Part shown: positions 53,147 to 62,426 of the stretch, in pieces | Layout of the letters: every line of letters begins with the position of its first letter | Numbering within the stretch: position 1 is the first letter of the stretch | Assembly (NCBI GenBank): GCA_965202735.1 | Contig: OZ241844.1 | Coordinates: 806,001 to 870,000 of the forward strand | Direction of reading: 5' to 3' | DNA length: 64,000 bases | Source: HK1 sp965202735 | GTDB lineage: Bacteria; Pseudomonadota; Gammaproteobacteria; HK1 | The notes under the pieces: generated by a model | The model's input: only the letters and a program-made list of their open reading frames with translations | Database searches by the model: none | Told to the model about the DNA's origin: nothing | Position numbers and translations under genes: made by a program

Positions 53147-55198
53147 TCAGAACACCTTGCACAGCCGCAGCGAGTCGTAGATCGCGGCGTGGATGTTGCG
53201 GCTCGCCACCGCATCCCCGACCCGGAACAGCATGAACGCGCCCTCCTCGTTCGACGAGACGGCCTGCGCGCGACCCGCGATCAGGGCGTCGATGTCCAGC
53301 TCGCCCCCGTTGCGGGCCATGGGAGCGAGCGCATGGAAGAGCTCCGCGGCCGGCAGCGTGCCGTGCTCGACCACCACCTGGTCGACGGCGCGCGCCTCCT
53401 CCGCGTCGTTGTACTCGTTGCGCAGGGTCGCGCGCAGCCGGTTGCCGTCGCGCTCCACGCGGCGCAGGCGGTGGTCCGGGGTCATCCGCACCCCCTTCGA
53501 GTAGAAGCTCTCCAGGTACACGGGGTAGTTGGTGGCGCCGACCTCGTGGGCGGTCATCCGGTCCGGGGTCGCGAGCTCCACCCTCGATCCGCGGGTGGCG
53601 AGGAAGTCCGCCACGCTCGGTCCCTGGTGGTCCCCGTGGTCGTCGTACACCAGGACCTCGGCCCCGGGCTCGACCTGACCGCCGAGCACGTCCCAGGCGC
53701 TCACCACGTGCTCCGCCCCGTCGACCCACTCGGTGTTCGGCACCCCGCCGGTGGCGACGACCACGATGTCCGGGCGTTCGTCCAGCACGTCCCGCGTCTC
53801 GGCGTAGCGGTTGAGGCGCACGGTCACGCCCAGGCGCTCGACCTCGGACGCGAGCCACTGCGCGATGCCGAGCAGGTCCTTGCGCCACGTCGCCCGCGCC
53901 GCGAGCACGATCTGCCCGCCCGGCTCGCTCGCGGCCTCGAACACCACCACCTCGTGCCCGCGCAGCGCCGAGACCCGGGCCGCCTCCAGCCCCGCCGGCC
54001 CCGCCCCCACCACCACCACCTTGCGCCGCGGGCCGGGGCCGGGCTCGACGACGTGCGGCATCGTCCGCTCGCGCCCCGTCGCCGGGTTGTGCAGGCACAG
54101 CGCGTCGCCGCCGACGTAGATGCGGTCGATGCAGTAGCCGGCGCCGACGCAGGGCCGGATGCGCTCCTCCTCGCCCCGCATCATCTTCGCCACGATATGC
54201 GGGTCCGCCATGTGGGCGCGGGTCATCGCCACCATGTCGACGAGCCCCTCGCGCACGCAGTGCTCCACGGTCGCGAGATCGGTGATCCGGGTGGCGTGGA
54301 ACACCGCGAGCCCGGTCTCGCGCTTCATCTCGGCCGCGATGTGCACGAACGGCGCACGCGGCCCGGCCATGCTCGGAATGGCCTTCGAGAGCCCGCGCTC
54401 GTCCCCCACCTGCCCCGCGATCACGTTCATGAAGTCGCACATGCCGGTGTCGGCGTAGAGCTTCGCGAGGGCGAGACAGTCCTCCCGGTCGAGGCCGCCC
54501 TCCTTGAGCTCGTCGCCCATCATCCGGAAGCCGACCAGGAAGTCGTCTCCGACCCGCCGGCGGATCTCCTCCAGGACCTCCAGCCCGAACCGGGCCCGGT
54601 TCGCGAGGCTCCCGCCGTACTCGTCGGTGCGCCGGTTGACGAGCGGCGTCCAGAACTGGTGGATGAGGTGTCCCTGGGCGAGCAGCTCGGTGCCGTCGAG
54701 CCCGCCTTCCCGGCAGCGCCACGCGGCATCGCCGAACGCGCGCACCACCCGCCGGATGTCGTGACGGTCCATCTCCCTGGGGAACGAGCGGTGCGCGGGC
54801 TCGCGCACCACCGAGGGCGCGACCGGCGGCAGCCAGTCCTCCACGTTCCACAGCGTGCGGTGCCCCATGTGCGTGATCTGGCACATGATGGCGCAGCCGT
54901 GCCGGTGCATGCGCTCGGAGAACTCCCGGAGCACCGGGATGATGGAGTCGTCGCCGATGTAGATCTGGCCGAAGGCCGACGGCGAGTCCGGCGCGATGTT
55001 CGACGAGCCGCCGAACATGGTGAGCGCGAGCCCCCCCTTCGCCTTCTCCTCGTGGTAGAGCTGGTAGCGCAGCTTCGGGTGCCGGTCCTCCACGTAGCCG
55101 GGGGCATGGCTGGTGCTCATGACCCGGTTCCTGAACGTCACGTGGCGAAGCCGGAACGGCCGGAGGAGATTCGGGTACTGGCTCTTGCTCATGCTCAT
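53147..55198 (-). CDS. Trimethylamine-dehydrogenase-like oxidoreductase (2)
   Basis: A 683-residue protein with an FMN barrel (about 1-360) and a FAD/NAD-type half (VVVGAGPAGLEAARVSALRGH). The Fe-S region reads CVGAGYC, then ALCLHNP: compared with the CX2CX3C form in the neighbouring gene the second Cys is Ala and the third is shifted, so cluster binding may differ. The start is ATG at 55198 or 55192; the open frame further upstream encodes family 1 repeat sequence and is dropped. Convergent with the first TMADH-like gene. Confidence 0.85.
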   Translation of the reverse strand: MSMSKSQYPNLLRPFRLRHVTFRNRVMSTSHAPGYVEDRHPKLRYQLYHEEKAKGGLALTMFGGSSNIAPDSPSAFGQIYIGDDSIIPVLREFSERMHRHGCAIMCQITHMGHRTLWNVEDWLPPVAPSVVREPAHRSFPREMDRHDIRRVVRAFGDAAWRCREGGLDGTELLAQGHLIHQFWTPLVNRRTDEYGGSLANRARFGLEVLEEIRRRVGDDFLVGFRMMGDELKEGGLDREDCLALAKLYADTGMCDFMNVIAGQVGDERGLSKAIPSMAGPRAPFVHIAAEMKRETGLAVFHATRITDLATVEHCVREGLVDMVAMTRAHMADPHIVAKMMRGEEERIRPCVGAGYCIDRIYVGGDALCLHNPATGRERTMPHVVEPGPGPRRKVVVVGAGPAGLEAARVSALRGHEVVVFEAASEPGGQIVLAARATWRKDLLGIAQWLASEVERLGVTVRLNRYAETRDVLDERPDIVVVATGGVPNTEWVDGAEHVVSAWDVLGGQVEPGAEVLVYDDHGDHQGPSVADFLATRGSRVELATPDRMTAHEVGATNYPVYLESFYSKGVRMTPDHRLRRVERDGNRLRATLRNEYNDAEEARAVDQVVVEHGTLPAAELFHALAPMARNGGELDIDALIAGRAQAVSSNEEGAFMLFRVGDAVASRNIHAAIYDSLRLCKVF

Positions 55199-55217
55199 GC
55201 TTGCGGGCTCCCCGGCA

Positions 55218-55329
55218 ATTCCCGCCAGGCGGGAACCGGCTCCTGAAATCCCCTCGACTCGACGCCCCGAGGGTCGGGACCGCGCCGGGGTCCCGCCGCG
55301 GTGCGGCCTCTCCGGGCGTTGGGGGGAAT
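55218..55329 (+). repeat. Dispersed repeat family 1, copy 9
   Basis: A 112-bp forward copy whose right end is altered (GTTGGGGGGAAT). Confidence 0.8.
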
Positions 55330-55396
55330 CGCTGCGGGCTCCTGAAGCGGCCGCCCCCGTCATGGCGGGCCGGGGCGGCCCTGGACGATGGCAGCC

Positions 55397-55509
55397 ATTC
55401 CCGCCAGGCGGGAACCGGCCCCCGAGATCCCCTCGACTCGACGCCCCGAAGGTCGAGATCGCACCACGATTCCACCACGGTACGGCCTCTTCCGGGCGCT
55501 GGCGGGAAT
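55397..55509 (+). repeat. Dispersed repeat family 1, copy 10
   Basis: A 113-bp forward copy with intact ends. Confidence 0.85.
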
Positions 55510-55549
55510 CGCGGGGACGATGGCGACGCGCTCCTCCGCCAATCGATGC

Positions 55550-55578
55550 TTAATCACGGTTCCGATCTCAAGTATCTT
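55550..55578 (+). promoter_or_regulatory. Candidate sigma-70 promoter for amt
   Basis: TTAATC (55550-55555), 17 bases, TATCTT (55573-55578). It lies about 230 bases before the ATG. I found no convincing sigma-54 site, which often drives amt genes. Confidence 0.35.
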
Positions 55579-55810
55579 TGGAGCCGCGGTCTCTCGGGAG
55601 CCGCGGCACATCCTGCCGCCAGCGGCTCACTGCCATCGAGCGGGCCATCGATCGGAGCATCGAGCGGGGCATCGAGCGGGGCGCCGACCGGGCATCGATC
55701 GGAGACATCGGCCGATCGGACGCGGACGCCGCCGGGCGCACCCCGCAACCGCACGCATCCGGGCCGTGCACGAAATCGAATACCCACGGGAATACTCACG
55801 GGAGGTTGAC

Positions 55811-57247
55811 ATGGACAGGGGCAAGTGCCGACCGGGGCGCCGGGTCGAGCGGGAAATCTCCGGCCGCGTATCCGCGAAGGGAAAGGCGCTCGCGGGGGTG
55901 GCCCTGCTGGTGGCGGCGGGGAGCGCCGGAGCCGCGGTGCCGGCCGAGTCGCAGTTCGTGCTCAACACCTTCTCGTTCCTCATCTGGGGCGCGCTGGTGA
56001 TGTGGATGTGCGCGGGCTTCACCATGCTGGAGTCGGGCTCGGTGCGCACCAAGAACGCCTCGGTGATCTGTCTCAAGAACATCGGACTCTACTCGATCGC
56101 GGGCCTCGCCTACTACTTCCTCGGCTACAACCTGATGTACGTCGACGTCTCGGGCTGGATCGGCACGTTCACGCTTCTCTACGGGCCGTCGGCGGAGGAG
56201 CTGGCCCTGCTGTCCCTCGGCGGCGATGCGGCGGAAGAGGCGAAGACGGCGGCGACCGCGGCGGTCATCGACAACGGCTACTCCGTGATGTCGGACTGGT
56301 TCTTCCAGATGGTGTTCGTGGCCACCGCCGCGTCCATCGTGTCCGGAACCCTGGCCGAGCGGGTGAAGCTGTGGTCGTTCTTCGCGTTCATCACGGTGCT
56401 GACCGCGATCGTCTACCCGATCGTCGGCGCGTGGACGTGGGGCGGGGGATGGCTCGCCGAGATGGGCTTCCAGGACTTCGCCGGCTCCACCATCGTGCAC
56501 TCCACCGGCGGCTGGGCGGCGCTCGCGGGGGCCATCGTGGTGGGGGCGCGGCGGGGGAAGTTCCGGCCCGACGGCAGCGTCAAGTCCACTCCGCCCTCCA
56601 ACGTCCCGGCGGTGACCCTGGGGGTATTCATCCTGTGGCTCGGCTGGTTCGGCTTCAACGGCGGGTCGCAGCTTGCCCTCGGCGGCGCGGTCGACGCGGT
56701 CGCCATGAGCAACGTGCTCGTCAATACCAACCTCGCGGCGGCGGCGGGGGTCATGGCCGCCATCAGCGTGTCGAGGCCCTTCCTCGGGCGCGTCGACCTG
56801 CTCGCGGGACTGAACGGAGCGATCGCGGGCCTGGTCGCGATCACCGCCGGGCCGGACATCGTCGACCACTACTGGGCGGTCGTCATCGGCGCGATCGGCG
56901 GCGTGATCTGCACCGCCGGCATGAAGGCGATGGAGACCCTGAAGCTGGACGACGTGGTCGGCGCGGTGCCCGCCCACCTGTTCGCCGGCGTCTGGGGCAC
57001 GCTCGCGGTCTGCATCGCGGCCGGCGGCGACCTCGGCGCCCAGATCGTCGGAGTGCTCGCGGTGGGCGTGTTCGTGTTCATCGTCTCGCTGCTGCTGTGG
57101 ATGGCGCTCGAGAAGACGGTCGGGGTCCGGGTCTCGGAGACGGTCGAGGAGCTCGGGCAGGACACCGCCGAGCTCGGGATCGAGGCCTATCCCGAGTTCA
57201 TGCTCATGCCCGACCAGGACGACCTGAACGCGCTCCGGCGCGACTGA
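55811..57247 (+). CDS. amt: Ammonium transporter Amt
   Basis: A 478-residue membrane protein with a signal-like N-terminus (ALAGVALLVAAGSAGA) and eleven or so helices. The family signature DFAGSTIVHSTGG carries the first pore His, and HLFAGVWG the second; MSDWFFQMVFVATAASIVSG is the conserved mid-helix. GGAGG sits 6 bases before the ATG at 55811. No glnK is adjacent. Takes up ammonium, or recaptures what amine oxidation releases; the adjacent amine dehydrogenase fits the latter. Confidence 0.95.
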   Translation: MDRGKCRPGRRVEREISGRVSAKGKALAGVALLVAAGSAGAAVPAESQFVLNTFSFLIWGALVMWMCAGFTMLESGSVRTKNASVICLKNIGLYSIAGLAYYFLGYNLMYVDVSGWIGTFTLLYGPSAEELALLSLGGDAAEEAKTAATAAVIDNGYSVMSDWFFQMVFVATAASIVSGTLAERVKLWSFFAFITVLTAIVYPIVGAWTWGGGWLAEMGFQDFAGSTIVHSTGGWAALAGAIVVGARRGKFRPDGSVKSTPPSNVPAVTLGVFILWLGWFGFNGGSQLALGGAVDAVAMSNVLVNTNLAAAAGVMAAISVSRPFLGRVDLLAGLNGAIAGLVAITAGPDIVDHYWAVVIGAIGGVICTAGMKAMETLKLDDVVGAVPAHLFAGVWGTLAVCIAAGGDLGAQIVGVLAVGVFVFIVSLLLWMALEKTVGVRVSETVEELGQDTAELGIEAYPEFMLMPDQDDLNALRRD

Positions 57248-57329
57248 TCGAGCCCTTCCCTCCGTGCGGGGACGCTCCGGCGGGCTTCGGCCCGAGCCGG
57301 AGCGCCCCGGCGGTATCGGCGAACGAGCG

Positions 57330-60300
57330 ATGACGATACCCACGATCTTCGAGTCCTGCCGGCCACGCGCCGACGTGCTGGCGGGCGCGGTGACGGAGGC
57401 CGATTTCGCGGCGGACCTGGCGCAGGTAATCCTTGGCGAGGGGACGGACGACTACGTCGACCCGGCCCGTTTCTTCGCCAACACCTGGCCGACGAGGGGC
57501 CTGAGGAGCCTTCTCGCGAACGTCTGCCGCCGGCTGGGCGGCGCGGGCGGCGAAGCCGCGTCGATCTTCCGCCTCGATACCTCCTATGGCGGGGGCAAGT
57601 CGCACGGGCTGATCGCGCTGTGCCACGCCGCGCGCGGCGGCGCCGCCCTGCCGGGGATCTCCGAGTTCGTCGATCCCGCGCTTCTGCCGCGGGGCCGCGT
57701 GCGCATCGCGGCCTTCGACGGCGAGAACGCGGACCCGGCCAACGGCCGCCGGATGGCCGGCGGGCATCTCGCCTTTACCCCGTGGGGCGAGATCGCCTCG
57801 GCGCTGGCCGGCCGGGAAGGGTACGAGCGGGTGCGCGCGAGCGACAAGCACGGGGTCGCTCCGGGAGCGGAGACGCTGCGCGAGCTGTTCGGCGGCGAGC
57901 CGGCGCTCATCCTGCTCGACGAGCTGTCGGTGTACCTGCGCAAGGCCGGCGGGCTCGGGCAGGCCCGCGACCAGTTGACGGCCTTCCTCACCTCGCTGTT
58001 CAAGGCGGTGGAGGGTGCGCCGGACGCGGTGCTCGTCTACACGCTGGCGATCGGCAAGGACGGGCGGGCGACCGACGCCTACAGCGACGAGAGCCAGCTC
58101 ATCGCCGACCGGATGGCGGAGGCGGAGAGCGTGTCGGCGCGCAAGGCGACGCTGCTCAACCCCACCGAGGAGGACGAGACGGTCCAGGTGCTTCGCCGCC
58201 GTCTGTTCGAATCCATCGACGAGGCGGCGGCCGAGGCCGCGGCGGACGCCTACCGGGCCGAGTGGAGCGCCCACGGGGACGCCCTGCCGGAGGCCGCCAC
58301 CCGGCCGGAGGCCCGCACGGCGTTCCGTTCGAGCTGGCCCCTGCACCCCGAGGTGCTGGAGACCCTGACCGCGAAGACGGCGACGCTCGGCAACTTCCAG
58401 CGGGTGCGGGGCATGCTGCGGCTGCTGGCGCGCACGGTGGCCCACCTGTGGGCGGAGCGCCCCGCCGACGCGACGGCCATCCACCTGCACCACATCGACC
58501 CGGGCCACGAGCCCATCCGGCAGGAGATCGTGACGCGCCTCGCGCAGTCGGCGTTCGCGCCGGCCATCTCCAACGACGTGTCCGGGGGACCGGCCGGCAG
58601 GGCGGCGCTGGCCCGGGAGATCGACGCCGCGCATCACGGGGGGCTGCCGCCCTACGCGGCCTACGCCGCCCGCACCATCTTCATGCACACGCTGGCGTTC
58701 AACGAGCCCCTGAAGGGGGTGTCGCCGGAGCGGCTGCGCTACTCGGTGCTGGGTCCCGCGACCGACATCAGCTTCATCGAGGAGGCGCGCCGGAGGTTCA
58801 TCGCCGAGTCCGCCTATCTCGACGACCGCCCCGGGGCGCCGATGCGCTTTCTGGCCGAGGCCAACCTGCGCCAGATCATCCGGCGCACGGAGGACCACGT
58901 CGACGCCGGGGAGGCGCGGGCGGAGCTGAACGACCGGATCCGCGGGATCTTCGACGGCCCGACGCTGGACGCGGTGCCGTTCCCGGGCGGCCCCTTCGAC
59001 GTGGCCGACGACGTCGCGGACGGGCGCCCGAAGCTCGTCGTCCTCGGGTACGAGGCCCTGACGGTCGGCGCATCGGTGGAGTCCGTGCCGGAGCTGATCA
59101 GGCGCATCTACGAGAGGAAGGGGTCGGAAGGGTCCGCCCTGCGCGTACTGCGCAACCACCTCGTCTTCGTGGCCGCCGACGAGGCGCGGAGAGACGACAT
59201 GCGCCGCCAGGCCTGCCGCCGGCTGGCGTTGCGGGAGATGAAGAAGCCGGAACGCCTGGCCGAGCTGGCGGAGCACCAGCAGGCCCAGGTGCGCGAGATG
59301 GAGGCGCGCTCGGAGCAGGAGCTCGCGCTTGCCGTCCAGCAGTGCTACCGGCACGTGTTCTACCCGTCGCGCAACCGCGTCGGCACGAGCGACGTCGACC
59401 TGGCGCATACGGCGATCGACACCCACTCCGCCTCCGACCGGCCGGGCGCGGGGCAGCAGTCGATCGTGCGGGCGCTGCGCGACTTGAACAAGCTGCGCCT
59501 GTCCGAAGACGAGCCGGACTCGCCCGCCTGGGTGCGCGACCGCACGCCGCTCAGGAAGGGACAGCTCTCGGCGCTGTCATTGCGCGACGAGTTCCGCCGC
59601 GACCCCGCCCTGCCGATCCTGACAGGCGACGATCTCTTCGTTCGGGGCGTGCGGCGGGGTATCGAGCAGGGCGAGTACGTGTACCGGCGTGGAGACCTGC
59701 TGTTCGGGCCGGGCGATCCGTCGGCCGCGATCGGGATCGACGAGCAGTCGATCATCCTCACGATGGCCTTCGCGAGGAATACCGGGCTCTGGCCACGGGA
59801 GCCGGAGCGGCGGTCGGAACGGGAGCTGGAACGGGGGTCGGAGCGGCAGTCGGCGGCGACCGCGAAGGAGATTGCGGAAGACCGGGAGGAGTACGCAGCG
59901 CGGGCGGGCGGGGAGACGGCGTCCCCCGGTCCCGTCGACCCTCGCTCCGTCGGGACGGGGACGGGAATGGAGCCGGAGCCGGGGGCGGATTCGTTCACGG
60001 CCGAGGGGATACTCCGGGAGGCGCTGGTGCGGCTCTGGGAGCAGGCCCGCGCGAAGAAGGTGGAGGCCATCGCGGCGCTGACCGTGCGCATGTTCGAGGC
60101 CGGCGACGCATTCCGGCTGCTCGGCGCGGTCGGCGCGGTCTCCGGAGCGCAACGGACCGTCACCCTGACCGGTGGCTACGAGACCCGCGACGGCGGCTCG
60201 TTCGAGCTGGAGTTCCGGGGCCCGGTCTCCGATGCGCAGCCGGTCCGGGAGTTCCTGGAGCCGCAGCTCCGGGACGCCGCAACGGCGGATCTCCAGGCAG

Positions 60301-60428
60301 GCTTCGAGCTGACCTTCGAAGACGGGCTGTCGATGCAGGGCGACGCGGCGGAGAAGCTGACCGAGCGGCTGAGCCGGTTCGCGAGCGGCGCCGCCTGGGT
60401 CTCGGCCACGGCGCGGGAGAAGAGGTGA
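57330..60428 (+). CDS. DUF499 ATP-binding protein (anti-phage-associated type)
   Basis: A 1032-residue P-loop protein. Walker A is DTSYGGGKSHG (83-93) and Walker B PALILLDELS (191-200), the form typical of DUF499 ATPases; FAFNE-like TLAFNEPLKGV and SFIEEARRRF follow. Such ATPases occur in defence loci with DUF1156 methylases and HerA-type helicases, but neither is in the window. A charged linker (about 820-880, REPERRSERELERG) precedes a C-terminal domain. It starts at ATG 57330, 82 bases after amt, and overlaps the next gene (GTGA). Role in defence is inferred from family context. Confidence 0.8.
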   Translation: MTIPTIFESCRPRADVLAGAVTEADFAADLAQVILGEGTDDYVDPARFFANTWPTRGLRSLLANVCRRLGGAGGEAASIFRLDTSYGGGKSHGLIALCHAARGGAALPGISEFVDPALLPRGRVRIAAFDGENADPANGRRMAGGHLAFTPWGEIASALAGREGYERVRASDKHGVAPGAETLRELFGGEPALILLDELSVYLRKAGGLGQARDQLTAFLTSLFKAVEGAPDAVLVYTLAIGKDGRATDAYSDESQLIADRMAEAESVSARKATLLNPTEEDETVQVLRRRLFESIDEAAAEAAADAYRAEWSAHGDALPEAATRPEARTAFRSSWPLHPEVLETLTAKTATLGNFQRVRGMLRLLARTVAHLWAERPADATAIHLHHIDPGHEPIRQEIVTRLAQSAFAPAISNDVSGGPAGRAALAREIDAAHHGGLPPYAAYAARTIFMHTLAFNEPLKGVSPERLRYSVLGPATDISFIEEARRRFIAESAYLDDRPGAPMRFLAEANLRQIIRRTEDHVDAGEARAELNDRIRGIFDGPTLDAVPFPGGPFDVADDVADGRPKLVVLGYEALTVGASVESVPELIRRIYERKGSEGSALRVLRNHLVFVAADEARRDDMRRQACRRLALREMKKPERLAELAEHQQAQVREMEARSEQELALAVQQCYRHVFYPSRNRVGTSDVDLAHTAIDTHSASDRPGAGQQSIVRALRDLNKLRLSEDEPDSPAWVRDRTPLRKGQLSALSLRDEFRRDPALPILTGDDLFVRGVRRGIEQGEYVYRRGDLLFGPGDPSAAIGIDEQSIILTMAFARNTGLWPREPERRSERELERGSERQSAATAKEIAEDREEYAARAGGETASPGPVDPRSVGTGTGMEPEPGADSFTAEGILREALVRLWEQARAKKVEAIAALTVRMFEAGDAFRLLGAVGAVSGAQRTVTLTGGYETRDGGSFELEFRGPVSDAQPVREFLEPQLRDAATADLQAGFELTFEDGLSMQGDAAEKLTERLSRFASGAAWVSATAREKR

Positions 60429-61078
60429 AGGCGCGGGTGGCGCGGCGGGAGCGACTACCGCCGGGCGGGGTGTCCGCACCGGCTGCGGCAACCAGGGCGA
60501 CAACGAGGGCGAAGAGACCGATGGCGCGGCCGGAACGAATGCGCATGATACGGCCGGAACGACTGCCGCAGGCCGAGCCCCCCGCGTCCTCGCCGCGCTA
60601 CGAGCTGCGGGTGCGGCGCCACGGGCCGGCGGACTTCGCCTACGAAGTCTGGCAGTTGCCCGCCGCCGCCTCGCCGCATGTGACGTGCGCGCTGCGGGTC
60701 GCCGGGCTGCGGGGCCGCAATCTCGACCTGGTGGAGCACCGGGTGCTCAAGAGGCTGTCGCAGGCCGGCGTCAAGCCCGGACGGCACGCCGACCGGGCGA
60801 AGCGGAGTGGGAAGCGGGGCGGGAAGCCGACTGATGCGCAGGGTGATGCGCTGACCGAGGATCTGGCGCTCATGCTGGGGCTCCTGTTCCGCACCCTGGC
60901 GCCGATGCGAAGCCGCGACAACATGCGCGCGGTGGCGGAAGGCATCGAGGCGATGGGCCGCGAAGAGGCGGCCTACTGGCTCGGCATGGCCATGCACCGC
61001 AAGCATCCCCGCCGGGTGCTGACCGCGCTGCGGTGCCTGCTGACGGAGCCGAGGCGGTCGCGGGAAAGCCATGAATGA
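60425..61078 (+). CDS. Small partner of the DUF499 ATPase (DUF7680-like)
   Basis: A 217-residue protein if started at the GTG (60425) overlapping the DUF499 stop; the first 55 residues are Arg/Pro-rich, so internal ATGs at about 60521-60548 are alternatives. The body has YELRVRRHGPADFAYEVWQL, a beta-strand pattern, then helices (DLALMLGLLFRTLAPMRS, AYWLGMAMHRKHPRRVLTAL). I believe it corresponds to small proteins found beside DUF499 ATPases; function unknown. Likely forms a unit with the ATPase. Confidence 0.65.
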   Translation: MKARVARRERLPPGGVSAPAAATRATTRAKRPMARPERMRMIRPERLPQAEPPASSPRYELRVRRHGPADFAYEVWQLPAAASPHVTCALRVAGLRGRNLDLVEHRVLKRLSQAGVKPGRHADRAKRSGKRGGKPTDAQGDALTEDLALMLGLLFRTLAPMRSRDNMRAVAEGIEAMGREEAAYWLGMAMHRKHPRRVLTALRCLLTEPRRSRESHE

Positions 61079-61250
61079 GAGCCGAGCCGACGCGGCAGCA
61101 ATGAGGCCAGGCATGAGAGGCGGCAACCTGATGTTTGTCGCACACAACGCATCGGGATGGCATCGTGAAGACAGATCTACCTTCGCCGGTCCTGAGGCCG
61201 GGAAACTCCCATCATCAGGAGCGCTGCCGAGACACTGATCCGGCGGTGCC
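61079..61250. other. Upstream region of the TIR-SLOG-TIR operon
   Basis: 172 bases, less GC-rich than surrounding DNA; no clear promoter hexamers could be fixed. Confidence 0.4.
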
Positions 61251-62426
61251 ATGGATCCGATGACACAACCACTCTTCGCGTTGTACGTGATGTGGCACCC
61301 CTCCTATCCGGGAGGCCGCGAGATCGCGAACCGGCTACGCACACACTTTGGCCGCGATCGCCATTCCAGCATTGGCGAGTGGCGCGGTGTCAGCGTCCTC
61401 GAACGCAGCGTACCCGTTCCAGGTGCATGCACACCCTTGCCGATCGACTGGAACGGTGCGGAGTTCACAGCCATCGTCGTGTTGACGGAAGCGATGCTCG
61501 TTGATGACCGTGCCTGGGTCGAATATGTGCGTGAGACCGCACAGAGGGCACACAAGGAGGGGCTCCCTGCTGGCTTCTTCCCGGTGACGATGGAGAGGAG
61601 GGGGCTTGAGGCAGGATTGGAACAGCAAGCGCTGCGCTGGGACCGCTGGGATCTGCCCGATGCAGACCGAATTCAGCGTCTCACGTCGGACCTTACCCAC
61701 GAGTTCTGCCGCATGCTGCGGCATCGCATCGACACGCTCCAGAGAGTCGGTGGCGGAGAAGCGGTGCTCGGACGTTATCTGGAGAAGATCCGGGTCTTCA
61801 TCAGCCACTCGAAACGTGACAGGGACGGCGAATCGGTGGGCCGCAGGATTCGCGACTGGATCCATGCGCACAGTCCGCTCGACAGCTTCTTCGATGTCCA
61901 CGACATCCCGCCCGGGTTGTCGTTCGGAGAGGTCCTGCTGCACCAGATCGGCGCCGGGGCCGTCATGGCGGTGCATACCGATTCGTACTCGTCACGCGAG
62001 TGGTGCCGGCGTGAGGTGATCGAGGCAAAGCGTCGCCTGGTGCCGATGGTCGTCGTCGATTGTGTGCGAGATATCGACCCGCGTGGAATGGCCTACCTCG
62101 GCAACGTGCCGGTCGTCCGCATGGAGCCCGACCGGACGGACAGGATTGCCACCGTTGCGGGCTGCCTCCTGGATGAGGTCTTCCGCACATGGCTGTGGCT
62201 CTGTCGAGTGGGGCACCATCTGACGGATTCGCCAGGGGTCGTGTTCACGGCACGCCCCCCCGAGCTGATCGCCTTGGCGGCGTTGCCTCCGAATGACAGA
62301 GGGTCGGTTCCGACAATCGTCTATCCTGAACCATTGCTGAGCGCCGACGAAGAAAGGCTGTTCGGGGAGATCGCGCCGGGAGTCCGCGTGCAGACGTTGA
62401 CAGACTGGCTGGAGGAACGCCCATGA
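61251..62426 (+). CDS. TIR-domain protein with an N-terminal TIR-like module
   Basis: A 391-residue protein. Residues 180-275 are a TIR domain: VFISHSK (182-188), FFDVHDIPPG, and SREWCRRE, where E255 aligns by eye with the catalytic Glu of NAD-cleaving TIRs. Residues about 8-130 (LYVMWHPSYPGGREIANRL, IVVLTEAMLVDDRAWVEYV) also look like a diverged TIR-type fold. The C-terminal 100 residues are helical. No signal peptide. The gene overlaps the SLOG gene by ATGA. Likely an NADase or nucleotide-signal synthase, or an effector, in an anti-phage system. Confidence 0.8.
   Translation: MDPMTQPLFALYVMWHPSYPGGREIANRLRTHFGRDRHSSIGEWRGVSVLERSVPVPGACTPLPIDWNGAEFTAIVVLTEAMLVDDRAWVEYVRETAQRAHKEGLPAGFFPVTMERRGLEAGLEQQALRWDRWDLPDADRIQRLTSDLTHEFCRMLRHRIDTLQRVGGGEAVLGRYLEKIRVFISHSKRDRDGESVGRRIRDWIHAHSPLDSFFDVHDIPPGLSFGEVLLHQIGAGAVMAVHTDSYSSREWCRREVIEAKRRLVPMVVVDCVRDIDPRGMAYLGNVPVVRMEPDRTDRIATVAGCLLDEVFRTWLWLCRVGHHLTDSPGVVFTARPPELIALAALPPNDRGSVPTIVYPEPLLSADEERLFGEIAPGVRVQTLTDWLEERP

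Larger units (their letters stand above)
55199..55810. other. 612-bp divergent spacer upstream of amt
   Basis: Contains family 1 copies 9 and 10, a candidate promoter, and a degenerate tandem run of CATCGAGCGGGGC/CATCGATCGGA units at about 55636-55720. No gene. Confidence 0.6.

Noticed and set aside
57620..61078. A 1152-codon frame over the DUF499 gene
   Set aside because: Arg/Gly/Pro-rich frame-shifted shadow; only the last 217 codons are coding.
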